DNA of 64,000 nucleotides from Streptomyces canus (GCF_041435015.1 NZ_CP107989.1:3906001-3970000); one strand, 5' to 3'; shown: positions 51,557 through 59,745, counted from the first letter of the stretch. The notes: generated from the sequence alone by a model not told the origin. Numbers and translations are program-made.

Positions 51557-52807
51557 TCAGACCGCCGACCCCGCCTTCCAGTCCGCCCAGCTCAGGTTCC
51601 AGCCGTTGAGGCCGTTGTCCGGGGCCACCGTCTTGTCGCCGGTGTTCTTCACGACCACCACGTCACCGACGATGGAGTTGGTGTAGAACCAGTAGCCCGC
51701 CGTGCCGGTGTCGTTGGCGCCCTTGGTGTCGGACAGGCCCACGCAGCCGTGGCTGGTGTTGACGTTGCCGAAGACGGACTTGGCGCCCCAGTAGTTGCCG
51801 TGCACGAAGGTGCCGGAGTTGGTGAGCCGAATGGCGTGCGGCACGTCCTTGATGTCGTACTCGCCCTTGCCGTCGTCGTCGGTGAAGCCCACGGTCGCGC
51901 CGTTCATGCGCGTCTCCTTGAACTTCTCGGACATCACCATGACGCCTTCGTACGTCTTGTTCTCCGGGGAACCGGCCGAGATCGGGATGGTCTTGATGAC
52001 CGCGCCGTTGTGCGTGATCTTCATCTGCTTGGTCTTGGCGTCGACGTACGAGACCTGGTTGCGGCCGATCTTGAACGTGACGGTCTTCTGCTGGACGCCG
52101 TAGACACCGGAGGCGCCCTCGACACCGTCGAGCGCGAGCTTCAGCGTGACGGTGGAGTTCTCCTTCCAGTACTGGTCGGGACGGCAGTCCATGCGGACGG
52201 TGGAGAACCAGTGGCAGACGACCTCCTGGCCGCTGCTGGAGGAGACCGTGATGCCCTTCTGCACGGCCGCCTTGTTGGTGATCTCCTTGTTGAAGTTGAT
52301 CGACACCGGCATGCCCACGCCGACGGTCGAGCCGTCCTCGGGCGTGAAGTTGCCTATGAAGCTGTTCGCCGGGGAGACCGTCGTGAACGAGGCGTTCTCG
52401 TGGGCGACGAGCCCTTCGGAGTCCTTGGCCTCCGCGGCGACCTTGTAGGTCGTGGAGCGCTCCAGCTGAGTGCTGGGCTTCCAGCTGGTCTTGTCGGCGG
52501 ACAGCGCGCCGGCCACCTTCGCGCCGTCGGTGGTCGTCATCGTCACACCGGTGAGCGTGCCCTTGCTCACGGTGACGGCGGCGGAGTTGTTGATGGAGGC
52601 GTTGTCCGTGCCGTCCTTGGGCGTGATCTTGATCTCGGCCTGGGAGCTCTTCTTGGCCGCCGCCTCGTCGGCCTTGGCCTGCGAGGTGTCGCCGCCGCTG
52701 CCGCTCGACGAGGAGTCGTCGCCACCGGAACAGGCCGAGAGCACCAGCACCCCGCCGAGCAGTGCGGACGCGACCGAAAGGCCCCTGCGCCGCTTACTGA
52801 CCGTCAT
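51557..52807 (-). CDS. L,D-transpeptidase lipoprotein with Ig-like domains
   Basis: 416 aa, ATG at 52807 with GGAG nine bases upstream (an ATG 15 bp earlier lacks a ribosome site). The lipobox is Leu-Ser-Ala-Cys (about Cys26), followed by a Ser/Gly linker. Two Ig-like modules (about 60-260, with 'NFTPEDGSTVGVGMPVSINFNKEI') resemble those of mycobacterial LdtMt2. The C-terminal YkuD domain has 'HGNYWGAKSVFGNVNTSHGCVGLSD' with catalytic His and Cys. It forms 3-3 peptidoglycan crosslinks or links proteins to peptidoglycan, and gives beta-lactam tolerance in relatives. A good -35/-10 pair is present upstream. Confidence 0.95.
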   Translation of the reverse strand: MTVSKRRRGLSVASALLGGVLVLSACSGGDDSSSSGSGGDTSQAKADEAAAKKSSQAEIKITPKDGTDNASINNSAAVTVSKGTLTGVTMTTTDGAKVAGALSADKTSWKPSTQLERSTTYKVAAEAKDSEGLVAHENASFTTVSPANSFIGNFTPEDGSTVGVGMPVSINFNKEITNKAAVQKGITVSSSSGQEVVCHWFSTVRMDCRPDQYWKENSTVTLKLALDGVEGASGVYGVQQKTVTFKIGRNQVSYVDAKTKQMKITHNGAVIKTIPISAGSPENKTYEGVMVMSEKFKETRMNGATVGFTDDDGKGEYDIKDVPHAIRLTNSGTFVHGNYWGAKSVFGNVNTSHGCVGLSDTKGANDTGTAGYWFYTNSIVGDVVVVKNTGDKTVAPDNGLNGWNLSWADWKAGSAV

Positions 52808-52831
52808 CACACGCTTCTCCATCGTTGCCGA

Positions 52832-52860
52832 ATCCCAGAAACCCCGAGAGTCCCCGTCAA
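52832..52860 (-). promoter_or_regulatory. Promoter of L,D-transpeptidase gene
   Basis: On the minus strand TTGACG (52855-52860), 17-bp spacer, TGGGAT (52832-52837), then about 24 bp to the ATG. A standard housekeeping-type promoter. Confidence 0.6.
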
Positions 52861-52980
52861 TAAAAACTAAACGCTACGACCGGTTCGTCCCGTTCCACCT
52901 TCCGAGAAGATGTGGGGCACACCACGTCCGCCGTGGCGGAGGGTGCGTCTGTCGGTGCGTGCGACTCCTGAGACGACGAA

Positions 52981-53008
52981 ACCCCGGACGGCGGTTGCCA
53001 CCCGGGGT
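52981..53008. terminator. Hairpin between convergent/adjacent genes
   Basis: ACCCCGG (52981-52987) and CCGGGGT (53002-53008) with an inner GGC/GCC pairing; downstream of the minus-strand gene ending at 53029. Confidence 0.6.
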
Positions 53009-53028
53009 CACGAAGTCCCCAAGCGCGC

Positions 53029-53373
53029 TCAGCCGACGGCCTCTTCTTCCTCGTCCTCCCGTACATCATCCCCGTCGAGGTCCCAGTCCGGCGAATCCGG
53101 GTCGTACTCGATCTGCTCACTGCTCCAGGAGGCCTGGGCGAGTTCGACGCCCGACAGGTCCCCGACCAGGTCGAACGGGTCCACGAGATAGGCGAGCGCC
53201 TCCGCAGTGTCTTCCGTCACAGCGCCCTCGGCGTGCGCCCGCTCGTCGGCCGGCATGTCCGGATCCTCCGCGATCCGCGCCAGCGCGGCCCGGGTCACGG
53301 CGTCCCGGTCGTCGACCTCGACGACGAGTTCCACCCGAAGCCGTACAAAACGTGATGTCTCTTCAGTGCTCAT
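53029..53373 (-). CDS. Acidic hypothetical protein
   Basis: 114 aa, ATG at 53373, no clear ribosome site. It begins 'TEETSRFVRLRVELVVEVDDRDAVTRAALARIAEDPDM', followed by a helix-rich middle and a very acidic tail ('DSPDWDLDGDDVREDEEEE'). It belongs to a conserved Streptomyces hypothetical family as far as I recall. The acidic tail may mimic nucleic acid or bind basic proteins; that is speculative. Divergent from the short sortase-substrate gene. Confidence 0.75.
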   Translation of the reverse strand: MSTEETSRFVRLRVELVVEVDDRDAVTRAALARIAEDPDMPADERAHAEGAVTEDTAEALAYLVDPFDLVGDLSGVELAQASWSSEQIEYDPDSPDWDLDGDDVREDEEEEAVG

Positions 53374-53482
53374 GCCCGGAGCGTAAAGCCCATGGCTCCC
53401 GTGACTTTCCCGTGACCCGCGCCTTTCACTAACATCGCCCCACACGGCCAATTCGCCAGCACCACAAGGGGATCGATATTCC

Positions 53483-53785
53483 GTGTCATCCGTTCGCCGT
53501 CCGTTGCTGACCGCCACCGCCGCGGGGACCCTGCTGGGTGCCCTGTGGTTCGTCCCGTCCGCCAACGCGACCCAGGACAGCCCGGCGAGAACAGAGCCGT
53601 CCCCGCAGGTCACGGCACAGGCGCGGGTCACGACCACGAGCGCGGAGACGTCCGTGGACGACACCCGGCTCGCCGACACCGGCAGCTTCGACACCACGCC
53701 GTACGTCGTCGGCGGCACCCTGTTCCTCACGCTGGGTGCGGGCTTCGTCGTCTATTCGGTACGACGGGAACGGCTGGGGTTTTGA
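53483..53785 (+). CDS. Short sortase-anchored surface protein (LAXTG)
   Basis: 100 aa from GTG. A signal peptide (about residues 1-29, ending 'SANATQ') is followed by a short Thr/Ser/Pro-rich external part of about 30 residues, then the sorting signal Leu63-Ala-Asp-Thr-Gly67, a hydrophobic helix ('VVGGTLFLTLGAGFVVY') and a basic tail ('RRERLGF'). LAXTG is the motif recognised by actinobacterial class E sortases, which anchor chaplins and other aerial-hypha proteins. The mature chain would be very short, like a stub or linker. No sortase gene is in the window. Confidence 0.85.
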   Translation: MSSVRRPLLTATAAGTLLGALWFVPSANATQDSPARTEPSPQVTAQARVTTTSAETSVDDTRLADTGSFDTTPYVVGGTLFLTLGAGFVVYSVRRERLGF

Positions 53786-53791
53786 ACGGGC

Positions 53792-53827
53792 TTGACGTGC
53801 TCTTGACGCGACCTTCATAGTCCGCGC
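53792..53827 (+). promoter_or_regulatory. Promoter of lipoprotein gene (leaderless)
   Basis: TTGACG (53792-53797), 18-bp spacer, CATAGT (53816-53821), then 6 bp to the ATG at 53828. The best-formed leaderless promoter in the window along with the one at 7852. Confidence 0.7.
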
Positions 53828-54586
53828 ATGAAGAGATCATCGACGGTGCGCACAGGTGTCACTGCGGCCGTGGGCGTGCTGTCGCTCGCGCTCATCACGG
53901 GATGCGGCGGAGGCTCGGACGACGACTCGAAGGCATCCGAGAGCCCCCGGCCGTCGGAGGCGTCCGCCTCGCCGACCACGGCCGCCGCGAAGGCGCTCGG
54001 CGCGGCCGAGCTGGAGAAGCTGCTGCTCGTCCAGAGCGACCTGCCCAGGGACAAGATCGCCGACGGCGACGACACCCTGCCGAAGTCCCGGAGCGAGCTG
54101 AAGACGGACAAGGCCGCCTGCGCCCCGCTCGCCTACGCCCTGACCGGCCTGCCCCCGGGCGACACCGACACGGGCGCGAGCAACACCGTCACATCGGAGG
54201 AGCGCGTCGGAAACTCCTTCAACGTCACCATGACCAGCGTGGGCCTGTCCTCGTACGAGGGCGACGGCGCCGCGAAGGCCCTCAAGGCCGTCTCCGACGG
54301 GATCGCCCCCTGCTCCGGCGGGTTCGGCATCACGGCCCAGGGCGAGGAGATGAAGATCACCAAGGTCGCCCCGGGCAGGGCTTCCGGCAAGGGTGACGAC
54401 TCGGTGGCCTTCGTCCTGGACGCCGACATGGACGGCGAGGGCACAGGAACCTTCACCGTGGAGGCGGTGCGCGTCGGCACCGTCGTCTCCACGTACTACT
54501 CGGTCGACTTCGCCTCGATGGAGAGCGGCAAGACGTCAGCCGTCCCGCTCCCCGTGATCGACGCCCAGGTGGGCAAGCTCAAGTAG
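53828..54586 (+). CDS. Lipoprotein of unknown function
   Basis: 252 aa. Lipobox Leu-Ile-Thr-Gly-Cys (about Cys26), then an Asp/Ser-rich linker and a compact domain from about residue 57 ('AELEKLLLVQSDLPRDKIADGDDTLPKS', 'DKAACAPLAYALTGLPPGD', 'NSFNVTMTSVGLSSYEGDGAAKALKAVSDGIAPCSGGF'). Two Cys in the domain may pair. The pattern of a PASTA-free sensor-type lipoprotein is common in Streptomyces; function unknown. Its transcript is predicted to start at the ATG. It is followed by an 18-bp palindromic terminator before hutH. Confidence 0.85.
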   Translation: MKRSSTVRTGVTAAVGVLSLALITGCGGGSDDDSKASESPRPSEASASPTTAAAKALGAAELEKLLLVQSDLPRDKIADGDDTLPKSRSELKTDKAACAPLAYALTGLPPGDTDTGASNTVTSEERVGNSFNVTMTSVGLSSYEGDGAAKALKAVSDGIAPCSGGFGITAQGEEMKITKVAPGRASGKGDDSVAFVLDADMDGEGTGTFTVEAVRVGTVVSTYYSVDFASMESGKTSAVPLPVIDAQVGKLK

Positions 54587-54595
54587 CGCTCCGGG

Positions 54596-54613
54596 CCCCG
54601 CCGTACGGCGGGG
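54596..54613. terminator. 18-bp palindrome between convergent genes
   Basis: CCCCGCCGTACGGCGGGG is a perfect palindrome between the lipoprotein stop (54586) and the hutH stop (54624); usable in both directions. Confidence 0.75.
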
Positions 54614-54623
54614 TCCGTCCCCC

Positions 54624-56168
54624 TTACCGCAAAGGCCCGGTGACCGTCTCCACCGCCTCGACCAGCCGCCCCTCGCGCACGAACGCGTCCGCCGCGGCGA
54701 GGTCCGGCGCCAGGAACCGGTCCGGACCGGGCCCCTCGACACCCGCCTTGCGTACGGCGGTGATGGCGGCCCGCGTCGCCGGCGCGGGACTCAGGCCCTC
54801 GCGCAGCTCGACGGCGCGCGAGGCGGCGTAGAGCTCGACGGCGAGGACCCGGGTGAGGTTGTCGACGGCGGTACGCAGCTTGCGGGCGGCCGACCACCCC
54901 ATCGAGACGTGGTCCTCCTGCATCGCGGAGGACGGGATCGAGTCCGCGGACGCCGGTACGGCCAGCCGCTTCAACTCGCTGACCAGCGCGGCCTGCGTGT
55001 ACTGCGCGATCATCAGTCCGGAGTCGACACCGGCGTCGTCAGCGAGGAACGGCGGCAGCCCGTGGGACCGGTTCTTGTCGAGCAGCCGGTCGGTGCGCCG
55101 CTCGGCGATCGACGCGAGGTCGGCGACGGCGATGGCGAGGAAGTCGAGGACGTAAGCCACGGGCGCGCCATGGAAGTTGCCGTTGGACTCGACGCGCCCG
55201 TCCGGCAGGACGACGGGGTTGTCGACCGCGGACGCCAACTCCCTCTCCGCCACCAGCCGCGCATGCGCCATGGTGTCCCGCCCGGCCCCGGCGACCTGCG
55301 GCGCGCAGCGCACGGAGTAGGCGTCCTGGACCCGGGGCGCGTCGTCCTGGTGATGCCCGGTGAGCTCCGAACCCGTCAGCACGGCCAGCATGTTGGCGGC
55401 GGAGGCCCCCTGCCCCGGGTGCGGCCGGATGGCGTGCAGTTCGGGAGCGAGCACCCTGTCGGTACCGAGCAGAGCCTCCAACGACAGGGCGGCGGTGATG
55501 TCGGCGGACTTGTAGAGCATGTCCAGATCGGCGAGCGCCATGACCAGCATCCCGAGCATGCCGTCGGTGCCGTTGAGAAGGGCGAGCCCCTCCTTCTCGC
55601 GCAGCTCGACCGGCTCGATCCCGTGCTCGGCGAGCAGCTCACCGGCGGGCCGCACCACACCGTCCGGCCCCTCGGCGTCGCCCTCCCCCATGAGCGTGAG
55701 GGCACAGTGGGACAGTGGCGCCAGGTCGCCGGAGCAGCCGAGCGACCCGTATTCGTGGACGACCGGCGTGATCCCGGCGTTGAGCACGTCGGCCATGGTC
55801 TGCGCGACCTCGGGCCGCACCCCCGTGTGTCCCGAGCAGACGGTCTTCAGTCGCAGGAACATCAGCGCCCGTACGACCTCCCGCTCCACCCGCGGCCCCA
55901 TTCCGGCGGCGTGCGAACGGACGATGTTGCGCTGCAGTTGGGCGCGGAGCTCCTGGCTGATGTGCCGGGTCGCGAGGGCACCGAAGCCGGTGCTGACGCC
56001 GTAGACGGGCTCGGGCTTGGCCGCGAGGGCGTCCACGATCCCGCGGGCCGCGGCGAGGGCGGCGACCGCCTCCTCGGAGAGCTCGATGCGGGCACCGTCT
56101 CGTGCCACGGCAAGAACGTCGGACGCGGTGACCCCGGACGTCCCCACCACCACAGTGTGCATATCCAT
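54624..56168 (-). CDS. hutH: Histidine ammonia-lyase
   Basis: 514 aa, the normal size for bacterial histidase, which deaminates histidine to urocanate. The MIO cofactor triad is Cys145-Ser146-Gly147 in 'GSLGCSGDLAPLSH' (most relatives have Ala-Ser-Gly). Other family motifs: 'YGVSTGFGALATRHIS', 'LQRNIVRSHAAGMG', 'LLNGTDGMLGMLVMAL' and 'QEDHVSMG'. No other hut genes adjoin, which as I recall is normal in Streptomyces. The ATG at 56168 follows TACGCT by 7 bp, so a leaderless message is likely; an ATG 6 bp later is possible. Confidence 0.95.
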   Translation of the reverse strand: MDMHTVVVGTSGVTASDVLAVARDGARIELSEEAVAALAAARGIVDALAAKPEPVYGVSTGFGALATRHISQELRAQLQRNIVRSHAAGMGPRVEREVVRALMFLRLKTVCSGHTGVRPEVAQTMADVLNAGITPVVHEYGSLGCSGDLAPLSHCALTLMGEGDAEGPDGVVRPAGELLAEHGIEPVELREKEGLALLNGTDGMLGMLVMALADLDMLYKSADITAALSLEALLGTDRVLAPELHAIRPHPGQGASAANMLAVLTGSELTGHHQDDAPRVQDAYSVRCAPQVAGAGRDTMAHARLVAERELASAVDNPVVLPDGRVESNGNFHGAPVAYVLDFLAIAVADLASIAERRTDRLLDKNRSHGLPPFLADDAGVDSGLMIAQYTQAALVSELKRLAVPASADSIPSSAMQEDHVSMGWSAARKLRTAVDNLTRVLAVELYAASRAVELREGLSPAPATRAAITAVRKAGVEGPGPDRFLAPDLAAADAFVREGRLVEAVETVTGPLR

Positions 56169-56175
56169 ATTCAGG

Positions 56176-56204
56176 AGCGTACGCACTGAATTCCAGGATG
56201 TCAC
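56176..56204 (-). promoter_or_regulatory. hutH promoter (leaderless)
   Basis: On the minus strand GTGACA (56199-56204), 17-bp spacer, TACGCT (56176-56181), then 7 bp to the ATG. The spacer holds GAATTC. Consistent with a transcript starting at or next to the start codon. Confidence 0.6.
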
Positions 56205-56244
56205 CACTGGGTCGGGGTTACGCCCCTTACATGTACGCACCCAC

Positions 56245-57393
56245 TCAGGGCAGTCGCCCCCGGAACTGCCGCCGCTCGGCCGTCTCCCCGGAAGGAGCGG
56301 CGTCGGCCAGCCGTACCACGGGATCGTCGGGCCCCGCCCGCCCCGCGACGACGGGCTTGACGGCGCGTTCGGCCTTGGCCCGGTACTGCGCGGCATCGGC
56401 GAGCCGGAACAGCCGCCGGGCGGACAGAACGGGTCCGATCGGATCCGCGGTGGAGGCGACCCCACAGGCCACTCCCTCGCCCAGCTCCAACTCCCCGGCC
56501 CGCCGACAGAGTTCATCGGCCGCCTTGACCACGTCGTCGGCGGACGGGCCGACGGCGAGCAGACAGAACTCGTCTCCGCCGAGCCGCGCGGCGAGGGCAC
56601 CCGGCAGCATGGCCCCGCACAGGGACAGCACCGAGCCGAAACGTTCCAGCAACCGGTCGCCCACGGCGTGTCCGCGAGTGTCGTTGACCCGCTTGAGCCC
56701 GTTCAGATCACACACGACGAGGCTGACGACGACACCGTCCCGCTTGTGCCGGTCTACGGCCTCGTCGAGCCGCGCGTCAACGGCACGACGATTGGCGAGT
56801 CCGGTCAGCGCATCCGTGAACGCCAGCCGTCTCGCCTCCTCCAGCCGCTCCGCCTGGGCGATTCCGGCGGCGACCACGGCGGCCAGAACGGTGGCGAAGT
56901 CGGCGTCCTCCCGCCCGAAGACGGGGGCGCCGGCGGGGCGGGCGACGTACAGCTCCCCCCACGCCCGCCCGTTCAGCACGATCGGAGCGACGACACAGCT
57001 CCCGCGCCCCCTTCTGCGCAGCGCGGCGACCCGCTGATGCACATAGCCGGGTCGCCCCCCGGCCGCGGGCCCCTCCGCCGTCTCGACCCACGCGTTGGGC
57101 TCGCCGCCCCCGGCCCACCGCTCGTGCAGAAACTCGGTGATCTCCGGGAACTGGTGCACGGGGTAGGCCTCACCGTCGGGGAACTCCTCCTCACCGGCGG
57201 CCAGCTCCCCCACGTTCACCAGCACCCTGAGCCGCCCGAGCTCCCGCTCCCACACGGACAACGCGGCGAAACTCCCCCCGAGCGCACGGCACGCCCCAGC
57301 GGCGGCGGCCCGCCACGCCTCCCGCGAGCCGTGGGCCGCCGCCATGCCCTGAGCCAACGCCACGACGGCGGCCAGCCGGATGTCCTCACCCAT
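56245..57393 (-). CDS. GAF-GGDEF diguanylate cyclase
   Basis: 382 aa. Residues about 25-185 form a GAF-like sensor ('VAPIVLNGRAWGELYVARPAGAPVFGREDADFATVLAAVVAAGIAQ'), followed by a GGDEF domain with 'DALTGLANRRAVDARLDEAV', 'VVCDLNGLKRVNDTRGHAVGDRLL' and the intact active-site 'RLGGDEF'. It should make cyclic di-GMP, which in Streptomyces controls development through BldD. No RxxD inhibitory site is obvious. I recall the S. coelicolor counterpart next to hutH as a c-di-GMP gene (CdgE), unchecked. ATG 57393 is 6 bp after TAGCCT; a GTG at 57396 is an alternative. Confidence 0.92.
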   Translation of the reverse strand: MGEDIRLAAVVALAQGMAAAHGSREAWRAAAAGACRALGGSFAALSVWERELGRLRVLVNVGELAAGEEEFPDGEAYPVHQFPEITEFLHERWAGGGEPNAWVETAEGPAAGGRPGYVHQRVAALRRRGRGSCVVAPIVLNGRAWGELYVARPAGAPVFGREDADFATVLAAVVAAGIAQAERLEEARRLAFTDALTGLANRRAVDARLDEAVDRHKRDGVVVSLVVCDLNGLKRVNDTRGHAVGDRLLERFGSVLSLCGAMLPGALAARLGGDEFCLLAVGPSADDVVKAADELCRRAGELELGEGVACGVASTADPIGPVLSARRLFRLADAAQYRAKAERAVKPVVAGRAGPDDPVVRLADAAPSGETAERRQFRGRLP

Positions 57394-57605
57394 CACTCCA
57401 GGCTAGGGAGGATTCGGGTAGGGGCCGGTTGTGGTTGGGCCGTTCGAGCACGCGCGGGCGCGGGCGCTGGGCTTGAACCGGGTGGCCATGTCGGTGCCGG
57501 GTCAGGTGGTCGGGCGAGTGGGGGCTGTTCGCGGGGGGAGCTTGCGCTGGACGGGGCGCCTACGGGGGTGCCGCTTCCGTCCTTGGGCGGCTACCGGCGC
57601 GTTGT

Positions 57606-57634
57606 GGCTGATCGCGCAGTTCCCCGCGCCCCTG
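57606..57634 (+). repeat. Dispersed GC-rich motif copy
   Basis: GGCTGATCGCGCAGTT then CCCCGCGCCCCTG; one difference (GATC for GGTC) from the common core. Confidence 0.8.
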
Positions 57635-57655
57635 GGGAGGTGCAGTCCCCTGCGC

Positions 57656-57763
57656 CACGACGGACCGCTCGCCGCACCGCCCACCACGACGGACCGCTCG
57701 CCGCACCGCCCACCACGACGGACCGCTCGCCGCACCGCCCACCACGACGGACCGCTCGCCGCA
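57656..57763. repeat. 29-bp perfect tandem repeat
   Basis: Units beginning GGACCGCTCG at 57662, 57691, 57720 and 57749, exactly 29 bp apart. Three units are identical and the fourth diverges after GCCGCA. There are no spacers, so it is not a CRISPR array. Related fragments (CGACGGACCG) recur to about 57832. Confidence 0.9.
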
Positions 57764-58024
57764 ACGGACCGTTCACCACCTCACGGCCCCGGCGAACCGG
57801 TAGCCGTACCGCGCGCCACGACGGACCGTTGGCCGCGTACGGCGCCAAGGGGACGGGGTGGGGGGTGTCCGCCCGCAGCGGCCGGCGTCCGATACCCGGC
57901 ACCACCCAAGACACAGCAACCGCCGGACCGAGGACGGACACCCCCCCCCCCGGCCCCGACCCACCCACCAGACGACACGCGCTACACCCGCCCCGACCGG
58001 GCCCGCAGCTGCGCCGCAGGCACT

Positions 58025-58045
58025 CAGGGGCGCGGGGAACTGCGC
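58025..58045 (-). repeat. Dispersed GC-rich motif copy, inverted
   Basis: CAGGGGCGCGG then GGAACTGCGC: the reverse complement of the core found elsewhere, 37 bp from the end of the enoyl-CoA hydratase gene. Confidence 0.78.
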
Positions 58046-58094
58046 ACAACGCCCACCCCCACCCAACCGAAGCAGGCCGCCGCAGGCACCCCCG

Positions 58095-58898
58095 TCAAAC
58101 CGCCGGAGGCCACCGCGGTGCCCGGCGCTCGTTGAACGCCGCCACCCCCTCCGCCCGGTCCCCCGAGAACGCCACCGCCCGCCACGCCGCGTCCTCCACC
58201 TCGAGCCCGGCCCGCAGGTCCAGCCCCTGCCCGAGCCGCAGCGCCCGCTTCGCCGCCCGCAACCCCACAGGCGAGTTCGCGGCGATCCGAGCCGCCAGCG
58301 AAAGCGCCTCCGCCCGGTCCTCCCCGGCCTCCACCAGCTGATCCACCAGCCCCAGCCGTTGCGCCTCCTCCGCCTCCACCCGCCGCGCGGTGAAGATCAG
58401 CTCCGAAGCCCGCGCCGCCCCCACCCGCCGAGGCAGCAACTGCGTCCCCCCGCCCCCGGGGATCACCCCCACCGACACCTCCGGCAACCCCACCACCGCC
58501 GTACGGTCGGCCACGATCAGGTCGCACGACAGCGCCAGCTCGAATCCCCCGCCCAACGCGAACCCGTGCACCGCGGCGATCGTCGGCACAGGCAACTCCA
58601 GCACCCCCGTGTACGCCCCCCGGGCCACCGGTCGCTGCCGCAGCAGCTCAGCGTCGCTGAAGGAGTTCCGCTCCTTCAGATCCGCCCCGACACAGAACGC
58701 CCGCTCATGCGTGGAGGTCACCACGACCACCCGTACCCCCTCATCACCCCCCAGCGAGGCACAGGCGGCGGCGACGGACCGTGCCATCTCCGTGGAGACC
58801 GCGTTCATCGCCTTGGGCCGATCGAGAACCAGCTCGGCGACAATCCCCTCCTCATGCCGCCGCACCAGCACGAACTCCCCGAACCGCTCCTCACCCAT
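58095..58898 (-). CDS. Enoyl-CoA hydratase/isomerase
   Basis: 267 aa crotonase-fold enzyme, ATG at 58898 with GGGAGGGTGTC upstream. The oxyanion-hole segments are 'ERAFCVGADLKERNSF' and 'HGFALGGGFELALSCDLIVAD'. The catalytic Glu region is 'GLPEVSVGVIPGGGGTQLLPRRVG' with Glu in the expected place. The tail 'SGDRAEGVAAFNERRAPRW' is standard. It hydrates trans-2-enoyl-CoA in fatty acid or branched-chain degradation; the specific acyl-CoA is unknown. A 16-bp inverted repeat sits just upstream of its ribosome site. Confidence 0.93.
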   Translation of the reverse strand: MGEERFGEFVLVRRHEEGIVAELVLDRPKAMNAVSTEMARSVAAACASLGGDEGVRVVVVTSTHERAFCVGADLKERNSFSDAELLRQRPVARGAYTGVLELPVPTIAAVHGFALGGGFELALSCDLIVADRTAVVGLPEVSVGVIPGGGGTQLLPRRVGAARASELIFTARRVEAEEAQRLGLVDQLVEAGEDRAEALSLAARIAANSPVGLRAAKRALRLGQGLDLRAGLEVEDAAWRAVAFSGDRAEGVAAFNERRAPRWPPAV

Positions 58899-58910
58899 GA
58901 CACCCTCCCG

Positions 58911-58926
58911 GTTAACGCGGGTTAAC
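58911..58926. promoter_or_regulatory. Inverted repeat operator upstream of enoyl-CoA hydratase
   Basis: GTTAACGCGGGTTAAC: two GTTAAC palindromes separated by 4 bp, located 13-28 bp upstream of the ATG on the minus strand, overlapping the presumed promoter or leader. AT-rich arms are striking in this GC-rich context. The regulator is unknown. Confidence 0.62.
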
Positions 58927-59097
58927 AAGAACGCTCCGATCATCGCAGCCCCACCCCCACCGCGAAAGGTTCCCGCCGACCCACCCGACACCCCGTACGA
59001 GTGACATCCCGCCCAACTCCCCACCCACCGCCCACAGCAGCGCATAACGTGCGCCCCGCCACGGCGCACGGGGGCGCAGGCACACAGGGGAGGAAGC

Positions 59098-59745
59098 ATG
59101 ACGGCGACGATGACTACGGCGGCGACGGCGACAGGACTGGCGGACGGCACCGACACCGGCACTGGCACCGGCACCCGCCTCTTCGGACCGCGCGGCCGCC
59201 ACCGCAAACCCCGCCCCCGCAAGGTCCTGCTCGCGGCGGGCGGCCTCGCCCTCGCCGCCGGTGCCCTCAGCCTCGTACGGATGACGCCGGACACGGGAGT
59301 GGGCGGCTTCGGTGCGACGGAGGCGGACCCCCAGGCCGCCCCGGGCGCGGACACGGACATCGACACCGGCACGGACCGAGCGACGAACGCCGCCGCGACC
59401 GTGGGCTCCGTCCCGCAGGCGGGCCCGTCGTCGACCACGGCGATGGGCGGGCTCTCCGCGACGCCCACACCGGGCGCCTCGTCGGCCCCGAGGGGGTCCG
59501 CGACGGCCGTACCACTCCCCCTCGCGGCGGCCCCCACGACGATCCCGGAGGCACCGAACACCCCGGCACCGACCTCCACGGCGTCCACGACGCCCCACGC
59601 ACCGGCGACGACCACGGCCCCGCAACCGGCCCGGACCACGCCCCCACCGGCACCGACGCCCACCCCACAGCCCTCTCACACCACCCAGCCCGCCCCCGGC
59701 CTGTGCGTACCGATCATCGGCCTGTGCGTGCAGCAGCGCGGCTAG
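59098..59745 (+). CDS. Thr/Pro/Ala-rich membrane-anchored protein
   Basis: 215 aa, ATG with GGGGAGGAAGC upstream. The basic N-terminus ('RGRHRKPRPRKV') precedes one hydrophobic helix (about residues 43-60), then a long low-complexity Thr/Pro/Ala external region (about 65-200). The C-terminal 'PGLCVPIIGLCVQQRG' has two Cys seven residues apart in a repeat-like PIIGLC pattern. Probably membrane-anchored and surface exposed; the Cys pair may form a disulfide knot. Its TAG stop overlaps the stop of the convergent adenylate cyclase gene (shared CTAG). Confidence 0.78.
   Translation: MTATMTTAATATGLADGTDTGTGTGTRLFGPRGRHRKPRPRKVLLAAGGLALAAGALSLVRMTPDTGVGGFGATEADPQAAPGADTDIDTGTDRATNAAATVGSVPQAGPSSTTAMGGLSATPTPGASSAPRGSATAVPLPLAAAPTTIPEAPNTPAPTSTASTTPHAPATTTAPQPARTTPPPAPTPTPQPSHTTQPAPGLCVPIIGLCVQQRG

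Larger units (their letters stand above)
57394..58094. other. Non-coding gap with tandem and dispersed repeats
   Basis: About 700 bp without a convincing gene. It holds a dispersed motif copy (57606-57634), a 29-bp tandem repeat (57656-57763), diverged copies of its unit further on (around 57768-57832), a C run at 57943-57954, and an inverted motif copy (58025-58045). Reading frames here are repeat artefacts. Confidence 0.75.

Noticed and set aside
57656..57763. Candidate CRISPR array
   Set aside because: Units are contiguous with no unique spacers, and no cas gene is present.
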